Shown: positions 12,901-24,957 of the stretch, piece after piece
Numbering within the stretch: the first letter of the stretch is position 1
Layout of the letters: each line of letters starts with the position of its first letter
Origin: Amblyornis subalaris
Lineage: Eukaryota > Chordata > Aves > Passeriformes > Ptilonorhynchidae
Assembly (NCBI GenBank): GCA_018881555.1
Contig: JACAXG010000303.1
Span: 245,635-309,634, forward strand
Direction: 5' to 3'
DNA length: 64,000 bases
Notes under the pieces: generated by a model
Seen by the model: only the letters and a program-made list of their open reading frames with translations
Told to the model about the DNA's origin: nothing
The model's database searches: none
Position numbers and translations under genes: made by a program

Positions 12901-15900
12901 AGTTGCTACGGTGCTAGGACTAGTGGGGAGTTCTTGCTTTTTTTCCTTGAAGCTCTTAGGTCACAGCAGTCACTGCAAGAGCCAGAAACCTATATTCTTA
13001 TATTAAAAAATGAAAAAAAGCTGAAGGAATGATATGTCAGGCATACTGAAGTTAATCAGAGCTTTTCCCTTGTGGATTTTAAGGGCTTCATTCAAGAAGT
13101 GCATTATTTTCACTTGATGGTAATGTGCGTCCTTTTGGCTATTTAAAGCAGTGCAGCAAAACTCACAGCCACAGAAGAAAATACAACAGTGAGTAAATTG
13201 GTGATTCTCTTTTTCTTTAGACAGTGATGGCTCATGCCTGTTACCTTTCTGAAGAAGAGCTGAAACTTTTTAGTCTTCGTGGAGCTGCAATTGCACATTG
13301 CCCCAATTCTAACTTTTCGTAAGTTAAAAAAAAGAAAAACAAAATAAGAATGGTGTATAATTAAATAGAGCTGTTCATGTAGTATCCTGTGTCCATGTTA
13401 CCATTGCAAAGCTATGTATATAATATGCCATTACACCATAAGTGACATACTGGATTGAACATGACAATTCACCATCTACTTCTGCATAGCATGTTCTGGA
13501 CTGACTTGTGATCTTTCAGTTATTGCATCTGTATTTATATCTATATTTATATAAATATTTCTTTTCTAAAAATTTGTTTTCTTTTGATTGTTCTGTCAAT
13601 GGTAGATTAAAGGCATCTCTCTTCCCCCCAAAGTGTGCTTATGTTTGGGGGGAATGGAGTATATAGTCTTCTTTCTATTGAGCAGACATAAGATACTGCA
13701 TGGTAGCCAGCCAGAATAAATAATAAACCAAATCTGTTGCACACATTCTGAGAGTCTTTCTCATAAAATGGCTCTGCAGCCTTGCTGTGCCTGAACTTTT
13801 TCTGCATGTATCACACAGAACATGTTTCTTCTTCCAATCCAGGTTGCGCAGTGGTGTCTTAAATGTGCGAAAGGTTCTTGAACACAACGTGAAACTTGGT
13901 CTTGGCACAGGTTAGTAGTTTGCTGAAAAAATGGTTTCATCTGGAAACCGTTGGGAGATACAAAAATGTTCACCTGTTCGTATTTAAAAATCGGCATGTC
14001 TCCAACTTTTGGTCCTCCTTTTTCCCCACTACTTCTAGAGTAGGTCAGTCTAGAGTATTGAAATCTAGGGCTGGTCCAAAAGTGTTTATAAAGAAAACAA
14101 AGAATTAGTAAAGAGTGTTGTTCCTGTTGTGAGAGTAAACAGGACTTGAACAACAACTTTTCAGGTTTCTGTTTTTGTGTTGTGTTCTATTCACCTGACT
14201 GTGTGTGAGAGCACCTTTATTGGGAATTACGCATTCAGAGACAGTGCTTAGCAGTAGAACTTGTTGGGCCTTCCACATATGCTTCTTTGTAACTTTTAAT
14301 TAAAGCTTACAGAAATTTAACATAGAGAATTATGCCCAAAGCTTGTTTCTAAGAGTCTGATCCTTTCTAGATGTTGCTGGTGGATATTCAGCTTCTATGC
14401 TTGATGCTATAAGGAAAACAATGATGGCATCTAATAGCCTTCAGATCAATAAAGTGAATGAAACAGGAATAACTCTTGACAAAGCTTTTCAGCTTGCTAC
14501 TCTGGGAGGAAGCCAAGGTAAGAAGAAAATTCTTTAGTGGGTACACAGAGAGCTACAACTCTTTTTGATAATATGTCTCCCTGTCTTCATGGGAGATTCA
14601 TGGATTTTCTGGTGCCAGAGTGAAGTCTAACTGGTGGGCAGAGATAATCCTTCAGTCTGTCATACCCATACTAGGCTTATTAGAGAAGAGTATATTAATA
14701 CCGAGAGTTTAATAACAAAATCTTAATGGCTTTTCAGGGTTGTACATTTGCTTTGCAAAGATCCTCAGAATTCTTAGTCATAAGGTCATAAGTGCTTGTA
14801 TATTTATTGTACCAGTTGGAAATTTGTTTTCTCAGCAACCATCACCTAGAAGAAAAACTGCAATTACTATAAAATCATGCATTCTCTTTGTCATCAGTTT
14901 CTAATTTTGCTTCTGCTTTTTGAGCTGTCAGTGATGCGGTTTGTCACAAATCAAAACCGGCAAATCACTCCTCACTCAGGGAAAAGCAGAAAATTTAAAC
15001 AGGGTATCCACCATGGTTGTTTAAGACACTTTTGCATCTACAGAATACATTCATATAGTATATGGGTTATCCTGGTGGATAACTAGTTTTGTCACGATCA
15101 GTGTGCACATACTAATATATACAATTAGAAAAGTTTTAGTGGAACTAGTATGATTTAGCAGAGAGGAAATCCATACATAAGTTAAAACATATTATTATTT
15201 CAATTAGCAGAAATTAGCTCACTACATGCGAAAGCACTGGTCCCAAATCTTTTCAGTGTAACATTTCTATAGCTCTCAAAAAGCTCCATTGGTAATTATT
15301 AATGGAAAGATGTACTGAAAATGTCATCACACAGGTCTTCTGAGGACTGTATTTGAATTCCTGGAGACTGTAATGGGGGAAATAGAGAACACAGAAGATG
15401 GGCAGGGAGCAAAAAATGATTCTTTTTCCCACAATATATACTGCTCCATGAAGTGTGAGAATAAACTAGCTGAGACACAGAAAGGAAAGCTTATAAAAAT
15501 CTGAAACTCTTACGGAGTTTTCCTTTCTAGCTACTCTTGTGTTTTTTCTATATTGTTTCCTTGGTAAGATGTTAATTTTATATATTGATTTTAAGCTGTT
15601 ATATCCTCACTGAATCACTTTTAAGGGTAGAATATAAATTACTTGTACAAGCTTTCAGTAGTCTGGATGCTGAAAGCGAAAATTTCAGTAGCGGAAATTT
15701 AAATGAGTGATTCTTTGTTGGAATAATTCGCTTTGTTAAGACTCCTAAACACTTACCACCCTCTTGTGTTTAATCTAAAAACTGCATTCTTCTCAAAAAC
15801 CTGAAGGAATATGAGATTATTTTAGTTTAAACTAATAGGTAATCAAAATATTTCATAATTTATAGGAGTTTAAACATCTTTAAGGTATTGTGATATTCCT

Positions 15901-18794
15901 GCCACTCACAAACTTCACGGAAGGCTGAAATTCCTTTGTCAGAGCAATGTGAAAACTAATGAACAAATTATTTGCAGGTACTATGCTCTTTGATAACTTA
16001 ATTTCAGAGTATTGGAAAAATTTATTTAATTCAGAGGCACTTTCTGCAACTTAAAACTATCCTAATTTATTTCTAAAGAGACACGAAGACCTCTCTTCAG
16101 GTATTCTAAGCACTTACAAGTACCCTATCCCTGAAGATGAATATGTAGGTTTTCAGGGCATGTGGACCTGAGAACCAGAGGTTATAATGAAGCTTTGAAA
16201 AAGTAAAGCTAAATAATAGACAACAAGAGAAGCCTTACAGGTAGGCATGAGACCTTCAGATCTTGCTATGATTATTTTTCCACACCATATTGTTCTTTGT
16301 TCCTTGTAATTACAATTAGCTATTGTCACTAGGCACCTTTTTTATTATCATATTACTATATTTTACTACTGAAATAGGCCTATACAACCTTTCAGAGTTG
16401 CTTAAATTGTTTAAAAAATGCAGTCTAATACTGCTTTAGCAAGGTGAGTGTTACTATATACTTTACTGTTTCTCTGACTTAATTGCATTGCCCTGTTTGG
16501 AGTTTAAATGTTTTTGCAATACAACCAATTGTTTCTTAAATTTCTTAAGAACTCAGATGATAACATACTCAGTATTGAATTTGGTTTTGGGTTTTTCCTC
16601 GTAATCATCTAAATTCTTGTTTTTCTTATGAATATGTCAAGTAAGTTGCCAGGTACTTCTACATGGTGGAAAGAGGCTGGTGCTGAAGACATGTTTGTGA
16701 GCTTATTTTCTTCCTCAGCTCTAGGACTAGATGATGTGATTGGAAACTTTGAGGTGGGCAAAGAATTTGATGCACTGCTAGTCAACACGAAGGCTTCAGA
16801 TAGCCCTTTTGACTTGTTCTCTGCTGATAATTTTGAGGTAATCAGAACAGGATTGATGATCAAAAAATCAATGGAAATGGTGTGGGGAAGATCCATGATA
16901 CAGACAGAAAAGGTGTCTTGAGAGTTATTCTGGTAACAGGAATTGGGTGTACTACAATGCTGCTGTCTGTGCTTCAGCCTAGAGGTTCCATGTTTGTTTT
17001 TCTTTAGAATTTTGCTGACCTCAGTGACAGTCCTATAACACCTTGAGCAAAAATGCATGTAATATTTTTAATGCATGTTTTATTAGCCCAAGATGACAAT
17101 TAAAGTTACCTATTTGCAGTGACAAATGGCAGCCAAGAAAAAGCAATTTAGTTTTAGTCAATACTAAGAGTTCAGACCGAAAAATTGCAACCTGTTCCCA
17201 GAAAAAGGTTAGGTTGCCTGTACTACACTACTGTTATGAAACTAAGCAAGAACTCAAGATGGCTAATTTGAGTTAAAAGCACAGTTTTTATGTTAACATT
17301 AAAGCAGTATTGGCCTTATGGTATGGACACATCTTCTCATACAAAAACCTTCTCTTACTAGAAAAGATAATTAAGAGCAGTTACTTGAATTTATAGATGT
17401 GGCCAGACTGCCTGGAAACAATTCCAATTCTGTAAAAAGTATTATTTTTCAGTTTAAATCTAAACTTTTTTAGCTAAGTTGTGGGTCCTTAGGACTTTAC
17501 AAGTGTTTAAATTTTGTCTTATTTTCAAAAAGTAAATGATGTGTGTTAAGTTTTCATTTCACTGTTACTAGGAATATTTAGGAAAACTGTTTTTATCTGT
17601 TCTTTCAAGCTTCAAATAATTATGATTTGGGAAAGCAGATATTGCTTTCTGAATTTGTTTTCTCCCATTTTGTTACAGGACACTCTCCAGAAGTTCCTGT
17701 ATCTGGGTATGTCTTGATTTTCAACCCACGTAGAATTCTCATTTCCTACATCAAACATTGTCTAAATTAATGCAGCGGTTAATAATAAATTTATTTATAA
17801 TAAGTAAATATACATTTGTTTACAATAATTCAATATATTTATGCAACTGTTATATAAACATTGACATGTCCCTGATAATTAGTATTAATATTTTCCATTA
17901 ATAAATAAAAATTGACTTATGTTTATTTTTAAATATGGAGTAGTAACTGAACAGTTTAACTTTTGTTCTTTGGGACATAGTTAAATAGCCGGTTTCACAT
18001 GATCACTTGCATTGCATTTGCATTTGTCTTTATCTACCATATGAGCTAAATCGTATTTCTTAGTTAAGTAAATAACACTGACCTGCTAATCACCACTTCA
18101 GAACCAGTTCAGCTCAGAAGCAATTCTGCAGACCAGTTGTCATTGTGGTTTTTTACTCTCAAACAGAAATGATGGCCTTTAAAACAAACAAACCACAATT
18201 CAAACAATCCCACCCCCCTAAGGTGCTCTTTACAGGGCACTGTCTGGACTGATGCTGCGCTCCTAATGTGTTGTTATGTTGAGGTGGCTCTGGCCACAGT
18301 TATGTCATGCTCTAGCTAGACTTTTGCCTTTTTGAGAAGCTGTCTGGGTAAACCAGCTTTCTTGCCTGAGTTCAAGCTCTTCCTGAGCCAGTTCAGATAC
18401 TGTTCAACAAACCATTTTCTGTACAGATACATAGTATTTTCAGGGTTTGAATCTACTGAATATACAGAAAATCCACGACACTATTGCAGCAGCTGAATGC
18501 TGTGTTTATTTTTTTAGAAAAGCATGGGTTGCTAAAACATTTTTAATCTTTGTGGTAGCCCTATTGTGGTAGAGACTATTTCTCTCCAAATGGACTTAGT
18601 CCTAGGAAAAGATCATTGCAAATTATGTTTTCCAGAACTGATTTTGTGGATTGCATAATTTTCATTAATTAAATCAATGCATGTATTTATGTGCAAATCT
18701 CTGTTTTGACCATGTTATTTCAGGTGATGATCGGAATATTTCTGAAGTGTATGTGGCTGGAAAGCAAGTGGTTCCTTTTTCAAGCTCTGTTTAA
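861..18794 (+). CDS. GDA: Guanine deaminase, 13 exons, first coding exon missing
   Basis: GDA (guanase, cypin) hydrolyses guanine to xanthine and ammonia in cytosolic purine catabolism; the mammalian protein also binds PSD-95 and affects dendrite branching (family knowledge). Coding exons run 861-949, 2670-2841, 5353-5440, 6696-6801, 9004-9031, 10394-10501, 10957-11064, 13221-13318, 13843-13910, 14371-14517, 16719-16837, 17679-17706 and 18724-18794. They total 1230 nt, or 409 codons plus TAA, against about 454 residues for the full human enzyme, so only the N-terminal 40 or so residues lie outside. All junctions have AG/GT and matching phase. Metal and active-site motifs are intact: DTHIH (exon at 2670), SHISE (10957), MAHACYLS (13221) and GTDVAGG across 13910/14371. 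The C-terminus ends QVVPFSSSV, as in mammals. No frameshift or premature stop is seen. The introns hold no other supported gene. Confidence 0.96.
1448..1501. repeat. Three 18-bp tandem units in a GDA intron
   Basis: Three consecutive copies of TTTAGAGAGCTCTAARCA, differing at one position (A/G/A), followed by partial similarity. Confidence 0.85.
2670..2841 (+). CDS. GDA: GDA exon with the HxH zinc motif
   Basis: Begins by completing the split His codon, then EFFMPGLVDTHIHAPQYSF. The two histidines of THIH are the first zinc ligands of the family. Ends at EEVYTRVV with donor GTAAGT. Confidence 0.96.
5353..5440 (+). CDS. GDA: GDA exon (RRTLKNGTTTACYF)
   Basis: 88 nt reading RRTLKNGTTTACYFATIHT and onward to LLAEII, ending with the first base of an Asp codon. 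Acceptor TATAG, donor GTAAGA. Confidence 0.95.
6696..6801 (+). CDS. GDA: GDA exon (DKFGQRAFVGKVCMD)
   Basis: 106 nt reading KFGQRAFVGKVCMDMNDSV and onward to VQETE, ending in a split Arg codon. Acceptor AACAG, donor GTAAAA. Confidence 0.95.
9004..9031 (+). CDS. GDA: GDA 28-nt microexon
   Basis: Very short exon that completes the split Arg and encodes FVKELLEKK. Acceptor TTTTTCAG, donor GTAAGT. The phase fits both neighbours (106 nt upstream, 108 nt downstream), and the residues match the family between TER and the PIITPRF segment. Confidence 0.9.
10394..10501 (+). CDS. GDA: GDA exon (PIITPRF segment)
   Basis: 108 nt, 36 full codons: YPRVQPIITPRFGPSCTEG and onward to HDLHVQ. Acceptor TTTTCAG, donor GTAAGC. 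Confidence 0.95.
10957..11064 (+). CDS. GDA: GDA exon with the SHISE zinc ligand
   Basis: 108 nt, 36 codons: SHISENEEEVKLVENMFPA and onward to NKLLTSK. The His of SHISE is a zinc ligand. The donor, GTAGCC, is weaker than the others but phase and homology require this end. Confidence 0.94.
12731..12777. repeat. CT-rich microsatellite
   Basis: Run of CT dinucleotides degrading into CTC/CCT pyrimidine sequence within a GDA intron. Confidence 0.8.
13221..13318 (+). CDS. GDA: GDA exon (MAHACYLS)
   Basis: 98 nt: TVMAHACYLSEEELKLFSL and onward to CPNSNFS, with the last Ser codon split. Carries the catalytic-core His of the MAH motif. Acceptor TTCTTTAG, donor GTAAGT. Confidence 0.95.
13843..13910 (+). 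CDS. GDA: GDA exon (LNV..LGLGT)
   Basis: 68 nt: LRSGVLNVRKVLEHNVKLG and onward to LGT, plus the first base of the zinc-ligand Asp codon. Acceptor AATCCAG, donor GTTAGT. Confidence 0.94.
14371..14517 (+). CDS. GDA: GDA exon with the metal Asp
   Basis: 147 nt: completes the Asp, then VAGGYSASMLDAIRKTMMA and onward to ATLGGSQ. Acceptor TTTCTAG, donor GTAAGA. Confidence 0.95.
16719..16837 (+). CDS. GDA: GDA exon (ALGLDDVIGNFEVGKEFD)
   Basis: 119 nt: LGLDDVIGNFEVGKEFDAL and onward to FSADNFE. This is the C-terminal amidohydrolase segment that precedes the returning beta-sandwich. Acceptor TTCCTCAG, donor GTAATC. Confidence 0.94.
17679..17706 (+). CDS. GDA: GDA second 28-nt microexon
   Basis: Encodes DTLQKFLYL plus one base of Gly. 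Acceptor TTGTTACAG, donor GTATGT. It keeps phase between the 119-nt exon and the terminal exon, and KFLYLG is a conserved family segment. Confidence 0.92.
18724..18794 (+). CDS. GDA: GDA terminal coding exon
   Basis: Completes Gly, then DDRNISEVYVAGKQVVPFS and SSV, with TAA at 18792-18794. The SSV C-terminus is the PDZ-binding tail known from the mammalian protein. Confidence 0.96.
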
Positions 18795-19360
18795 ATCCAT
18801 TTCCCTTTTGCAAAATACTCTGCTGATCCTTCTGCATCTGATTTAGAAAAGATTGATTAAACACAGTGCCTGATCATCAGGAATGACACCTCACTTCGTT
18901 TAATGTTGTGTAACTAGCAAACATTGAAAATTTTGTTAGACCTTTAAAGAATTACTTTACCAAATTTTTCATAGTTCTAGAGGAAATGGCTATATAAATT
19001 TCTCTGTAAAAATCGTATGTGTGCATTGATAGGGGATTTGATAAATACCGTAATTAAAGAGGACACCTGCTGTTCTGTTAAATAATAGCATAGGAAGCAT
19101 TATATGGAATAATGAGATGCTCATTATCTATACTGCATATGAATTAAAAAACCCCCCAAGTGCTAGAAAATTGATTTTGCAGGTAATGAATATCATGGAA
19201 GAATGCAATTTCCATAATATTATCACCAAACATAGAAAAATCAGTGTCATTTTGGGGAATGTAGAGCAGTTTTCAGTTTTTCCTAGGGGCTTTTTTTAAA
19301 AAAAATTATTTAATTTAAAAGAGGAATTAAGTAAGAAGTGTGTGTTTATAAATAAATAAG
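18795..19360 (+). other. GDA: Probable GDA 3' UTR
   Basis: AT-rich sequence after the stop. Candidate poly(A) signals are ATTAAA at 18856 and AATAAA at 19351. The real cleavage site cannot be decided from sequence alone. Confidence 0.4.
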
Positions 19361-20611
19361 GGTCCTTATCAAAGAGTTCAGAATCATTTGTAGTCAGACA
19401 CTCCATTGAATTACTTTGATCTGAGTGACAGCTGAATGAAACTTCTGTTAAATTAAAAGCAGGCACTAAGATATCTCTGCAGGCTACACAATGGCAAACA
19501 AATTAAGAGTGTTTTCCAGACTAGAGGGAGTGCTTCATCTATTTCAGCATCCTGCAGAATCTTCCCAAACTCATTTGTTCCTGGCTGTTCAGACAGGATG
19601 ATATGATGCCCTTCTCCTTTCTGTAAGAGAAATGAGTGCATTTAGGAAACATCCAAGAGAAATGGTCTCTTTCTAGCCATTACCAGCTTTGACTTGAGGT
19701 GAAAATCATCACTGGAAAAAACAGCTCAGCTTTAATGTGCTCTTTGCATCTTTCAATGTGGCAGCCATAATTCCAGCCCTGTACAATTCCAGGATTCCAG
19801 GTAAAAAATCTGCCCTTTTTGTTTTGGAAATCTGTGTGACTTCCTTTCCTACTTTTAATCAGAGACTTTCTTTTTCTTTTTTGTGAGATTTGTTTGAGGA
19901 GGAGATTGCTACTTCTTTCTCTATTATGTTTTTGCAACATAAAGGATGTAAGCTTTAATTTCAGGGTCATTAGAGACCAATATTGTATTTAGATACTATT
20001 CGTGTTGAATATGGTTTTAGATACTAAACGTGTTGAATATGGTTTTAAGGCCTGCTTCAAACTTCTTTGGTTTCACTAAGCCTTGTTTCGCACTTTTATC
20101 TCACTGCCTGGGGATATAGGACTTACCTCTGTTCACAAAACAAGGGAAGTCACTGCACCAAAGTTTCACTTCATGTCTACTTTGGAGAGAGTGCTTGGCC
20201 CAACGTCACTCATAATGTTCTGATTTTAAAAGCATTTTCACAGCTTTTATATTGTTAAGATTATGTGTACATGAGACAGCATAGCATCAAGGGGAAGTGT
20301 AACAGCTAATTAGGGCACTTACAGCAGTACAGTCTGTTCAGTGTGGGGTTTTTTTGCCAAAGCTGAGGGGCCATGCTAAACAGCAAGGAATAGCAGGAAG
20401 ATGTCTTGCAGACATCATCTGAATGCAGCTACTCACTGAGTGTTCGCTCAGGTATCTTCCCAGGTTGCTGCACTGTGCTACTGCTTGTCAAGGTACAGCC
20501 TTCCTATCCATTATCTTCAATGATTTCTAAGGCTTTAGGAATCAAGATATAAGGATTAAGATTTACACATTCCATCAGGGTGTTTTCTCAACCATTATGT
20601 TTTTCATGTGT
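19361..20611. other. Intergenic, with a short duplication
   Basis: No gene recognised. At 19991-20046 a 28-bp unit containing CGTGTTGAATATGGTTTT occurs twice in tandem with two or three differences. The rest is unremarkable AT-rich sequence. Confidence 0.6.
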
Positions 20612-22106
20612 CCCAATGTGCTGGTTTGAATGTAAACCAGCAGGGGAAATTAACCCCACACAAAATACCTCAAGAGATTTTAGGTCAAAATTAGAATTGT
20701 AATAAAAAGGTTAAAATAAATGCAGGAGTACAGAAACACCGGCCTAAACAAATCGACAGAGTCACAGTACAACTTTACACCCCGTTGACCAGGGTGGTAG
20801 CTGTGTAGTCCAGTTAGGCACTGGTCCTGTAGAAGGTCTGGGCCAGAGACCTCTGGGTTTCCAGTCATCTGGTAGTCCAGTGGTCTGGTAATCCAGTGGT
20901 CCAGTGGAGTGGAGTGGAGTCCAGTCGAGTGGAGTAGTCCTGAGTCTAGTCGAGTCCAGTGCAGAGGAGTAGAGTCCAGTCAAGTGGAGTGTCGAGTCCA
21001 GTTGAGTCCAGTCAAGAGAAGTGTCGAGTCCAGTCCAGAGGAGTGGAGTGATTTCTCCCATCTCAAACCCTTGCTTTTATGTCGTGTTTCTTGGATGGTA
21101 CCTCCCCCAGGGGCGGGGACTTCCACAATGGAAGAGGATTTTCCCGACGTTCTATTGGTTGCTTTGGCAACGAGCTCACATTAGGCTCTTGGAGGAGTCC
21201 TGCTTTTCCTGCCCTTGCCTGGGTCCAGCTGGACCTGCGGCCTTCTGGGTTCTCAGTCCACAGAAGTAGCGATGAATGAATTAACTGAGGTTTGCGGCCT
21301 CAGTCTGTTTGGTCTGACAGCTTTCACAGCAGGCAGTTTCATAAGGCAGCAGCGAAGGCAAAAGAGGAAAGAGACGAGCTTCTGTAGCTATATTCCAAGT
21401 TTATTTCTCTGCCCTGGGGAGGCAGGGTACATATCTTGAAGGGAAGCTAGCAGAGAGACAGTTTCTCGCTCTGTCTCTGCCGCTTTAAGGGGTAGGGATA
21501 GCAGATCTTAACCAATCAAAGAGTACGGATACATGAGAGAAAACCAATAATACAGTCTCAGGGGAGGAACAAATTTAAACTGACTAATAGCAATATAGCT
21601 GGAGGGAATTTCAAATCACACCACCGAGTTTCAGAGCTGAAGGCTCTGTGACAGAGGAGAAAACATAAAGTGAGTGACATCTAAGGAATGTTGCTATGTT
21701 GCAGGCTCCTCTTTAGATAACTTGGGCTGCACCATAGCAGCAGAGGAGTGCATGGTTTCTGACATTCTATTCTTCCCAAGTCCAGTAATGAGCCATTAAT
21801 CAAGATAATTCACTCAGGGTGGTTCTGAAGTTCTATTGGTCCATGTTTATCAAGCCCGGTGATAGGCCATTAATCAAGATAATCTACTCAGGACAGGTGG
21901 TGCAATGGGCCAGTAGCTGAGATGACCTACTCAGGGTGGGTGGTGCTTGCTGTCGGGCGGAATGGTTATCTCAGTTGAGATAAGGAGTGACACCTCACCT
22001 CACATGAGCATAGCCTCAGGGACCAAGTGTGTAACTGTGAACTATCCAGCTTATCGAGGAGATATGTGGGTGGTAATAGAATATATGGTTAACCCAGGAC
22101 ACCCAA
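20612..22106 (-). mobile_element. ERVL-like solo LTR (1485 bp) with 5-bp TSD
   Basis: The element spans 20617-22101, begins TGTGCTGG and ends CCAGGACA (TG...CA ends), and is flanked by CCCAA at 20612-20616 and 22102-22106. It has no internal retroviral genes, so it fits a solo LTR. A 5-bp duplication is usual for ERVL-class elements. Minus orientation is inferred because the left end resembles a U5 terminus when reversed and matches the left end of the LTR at 28158. It contains an expanded GAGTC-type array, which explains the large size. Confidence 0.7.
20869..21052. repeat. Degenerate pentamer array (AGTCC/GAGTG/GAGTC)
   Basis: About 180 bp built from permuted 5-bp words such as AGTCC, AGTGG and GAGTC. 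It lies inside the LTR and creates spurious open frames on both strands. Confidence 0.85.
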
Positions 22107-24869
22107 TCACCTACACAGTAGCAGACTTGTTCAGCAAATAACAATCTTCAGCTCTTTTGCTTGGTTTCCTGATTCAGGGAGCATTTTTTCTGATGAATTT
22201 TGACATGATTTTAATTGACCGAATTTCACATTTCAAAACCAAAGATCTGTGAGACACATTTTTTAATCCTCCCAGTTACTGCTTGAAACTATTTTTAGGG
22301 AATTACACGGTTTTCAGCTTTGGCATTCCTGCAAGAGTATTTTCTGTGGTGGAGAAAGATCACACAGCCTTGTGTACAACATATGCTAGTGCCCTACTTT
22401 TTTGCCTCCAGAGCTATGAATTAAATCAATGCTTTTATTTTAGTGGTAGTCTTAACTGTCTCTGACTTAATTGTTTTCTCATTATTTTGTGGTGTTAAGA
22501 AAGGGATTCAGCATTTCATAAAATACTTTTGGGAGTGGACAGGTTGCTTATTTGCGAACTGGGAACACACTAAAACAAGTTCAGGATTACACTGCTGGCC
22601 CAATTACAAAGGGACTCTCTAGGATAAATGCTGGCAATGAGCTTTGTATCTGAAAACTCACTGTGTCATAAGCAGTTTGACTCTTGTTAAATTCACGAAC
22701 AAGCTAGGTACTTAGCTTTTGATGATAGCTTTACTAGTGTCTAGTATACAGACATTATCCAAACTTAGAAATGGAAAATCATCTTTTCAAGAATCTCAGC
22801 TGGAGGAAGAACTCTGCCTGCAGGTAGTGCCATGGGCTGCCTGCAGCACTCTGCAATGCCCAAGACCAGGAGGAGCAAGGACCAAGATGGATAGCATTAC
22901 ATTAAATGCTGAGGTGCTTAGGGGTTAAGGAAAGAAGTTGGAATTTGATGTTTGAGGAGTCCAGTGAAGGATATCATACAATCAACAAACTGTGAGTGTC
23001 TTTTGACAACAATGTCTTAATTAGATTTGAATGGAGAAAAAATGTACCGCCAGAAAAGTTAAGTAGGGTCATCTGAGGCAGTCCTGAAAGCTTGTTCAAG
23101 AAGATGGCTTATGCACAGAAATTTTAAGGTTTTAGGTCATACAGAGAATGTAGTAGTCAGATATCTCCGAATTAATTTTGGGCAAGTCACCGAGGATCCC
23201 ACTATGAAGTTCTGGTCCTTGAGACCCTCTGTCTGTGTGTAGATTGCCAAGATACTTGTTACAGTGGGGGAGGATCAGTAGCAGTTATAGAGGAGTTTAT
23301 ATGGTGGGATAAAAGCAGTTACTGATGAGACTTATACATCTACAGTATATGCAGCTCAAGAGTACATATATTCTGTTTTCTTGGATAGATGCCCCTACTG
23401 CATATGCACTTTGAAGCAGGCCAAGTAATGGGTTCAGATTCTTGGTGTCTCTTTTAGAGACTGGAGTATATTTGGAAGACAGCTGAGCCTCCAGTGTAGT
23501 TTCCTCCAAAATAAATTAAATTTTTGTATACCAAAACCATTCTACAAACTGAACCAAGGTTCAATAAGGGAAAATGACTGGGAGTTCCCTTCAGAACGGC
23601 ACTATTGTCTCAAACCAAAATGCTAATGGAGGCTAGGACTTGGACTATTTCCCCTCTGTCCTTATCCCATCATGGAGCTTAGTAGCTGAATACAAATTGA
23701 ATCAACCTTCTTCCACCTTCCTCCCTTCCCCACCAAGTCACCAAAAAAAAAAAAAAAAAGTTCAAATGAAACAACTGAACACTAAGGGGATATGAGAATG
23801 TGGAAGAAAATAAAGGGATAATTTTCAATCAGTCAATTTCAATTGACAGTTACGACAGTATAAACCGACTGATTTAAGATAAAACGTCTGGAAAAATGTA
23901 TATGCAACAGATTCCAGATGTCTCTCCGCGTGATGGAGAGATTCTCTTACTAGATGGTGGATGAGATCATTCTTTCTTAGTATGTGTTTATGTTCAATGG
24001 TAGCATACCATTCAGACAAAGAAAAAAAGGGTATTTGTGTAGAGTTTGCTTGTTGGGACAATATGCTTACTGTTCTATGGTCAGATGAGCACTTATTTAT
24101 TATAAATAGAACGTATTTGAATTACTGTTATATGTTCATCTATCTCCTGATGTCACTTAAGGTTTTGAGATACTAGTAAGAATTGCCTATGCATTATGCA
24201 GCATTATTAGAATTACTGATGTGTGGCAATGGAGTTCTGCACTTTAAAATGTTGCCTTGGCCTAATGTTTATATTTATGCTGTATTTTTTGTGCAATCGT
24301 AAGGTTTTTTAGGGGAAAAAATGTGTATTTTTTCACTGTACTGAAATTTTCAGTAAGTGAACTTCCTGTTAGAAAAAGGAACTTTAAAATGATCCTATTT
24401 AAAAGTCTGTGCCTGATTATACACTCATGAATGGAAAAATTATAATGGTTTTATGAACTTGAATAGTACCATTTTAATTTAAAAATGTGCAGATAAATAG
24501 AATTTTTAAGAATATGATTATGATCATGCAATGCATTTTAGCAGAAGGTATTCTTCTTAAATATCTACAGTTTTATTGAGCAAAAGATAACATAACTATT
24601 CTTGATTATTAATTTAAAACGAATACTTAAGTCTTGAAAAACAAAAAGCCCAAGGTCTTTCAAAGAATATCCCAGTTTTAACAGAAAAAGATATTAACAC
24701 CATTAGTCAAACAGGCTGTTTAAAAATACTATTTTAAGCATTTCCAGGAACAATCCATAACAGATGACAAGGTGGACAGCTTTTAAAGTTCTGAATTGTT
24801 ATGAATAAACGGTGCTGCTTTATTTGCAGCCCAATATGTAGTAGGAGCCAACACATCTGTAAAATTATA
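22107..24869. other. Intergenic, no gene seen
   Basis: Diverged AT-rich sequence with a poly(A) run at about 23743-23759. Short open frames lack any recognisable domain or splice context. Confidence 0.6.
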
Positions 24870-24957
24870 GTGTAGAATCACAGAATAAGCTGAGTTGGAA
24901 TGGACCCTCAGGGATCATCATGTCCAGCTCCTGGCCCTGCATAGCAGAATCCCCAAG
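24870..24957 (-). mobile_element. CR1 LINE 3' tail fragment
   Basis: Reads TAGAATCACAGAATAAGC followed by GAGTTGGAATGGACCCTCAG and GATCATC...CCAGCTCC, the reverse complement of the conserved CR1 3' terminus. Only the extreme 3' end remains, as is typical of 5'-truncated copies. Confidence 0.85.

Noticed and set aside
16609..17058. 149-codon minus-strand frame
   Set aside because: Antisense shadow of the GDA exon at 16719-16837 with no recognisable domain.
20762..21269. Repetitive Trp/Ser/Glu-rich peptides on both strands
   Set aside because: By-product of the pentamer array inside the LTR.
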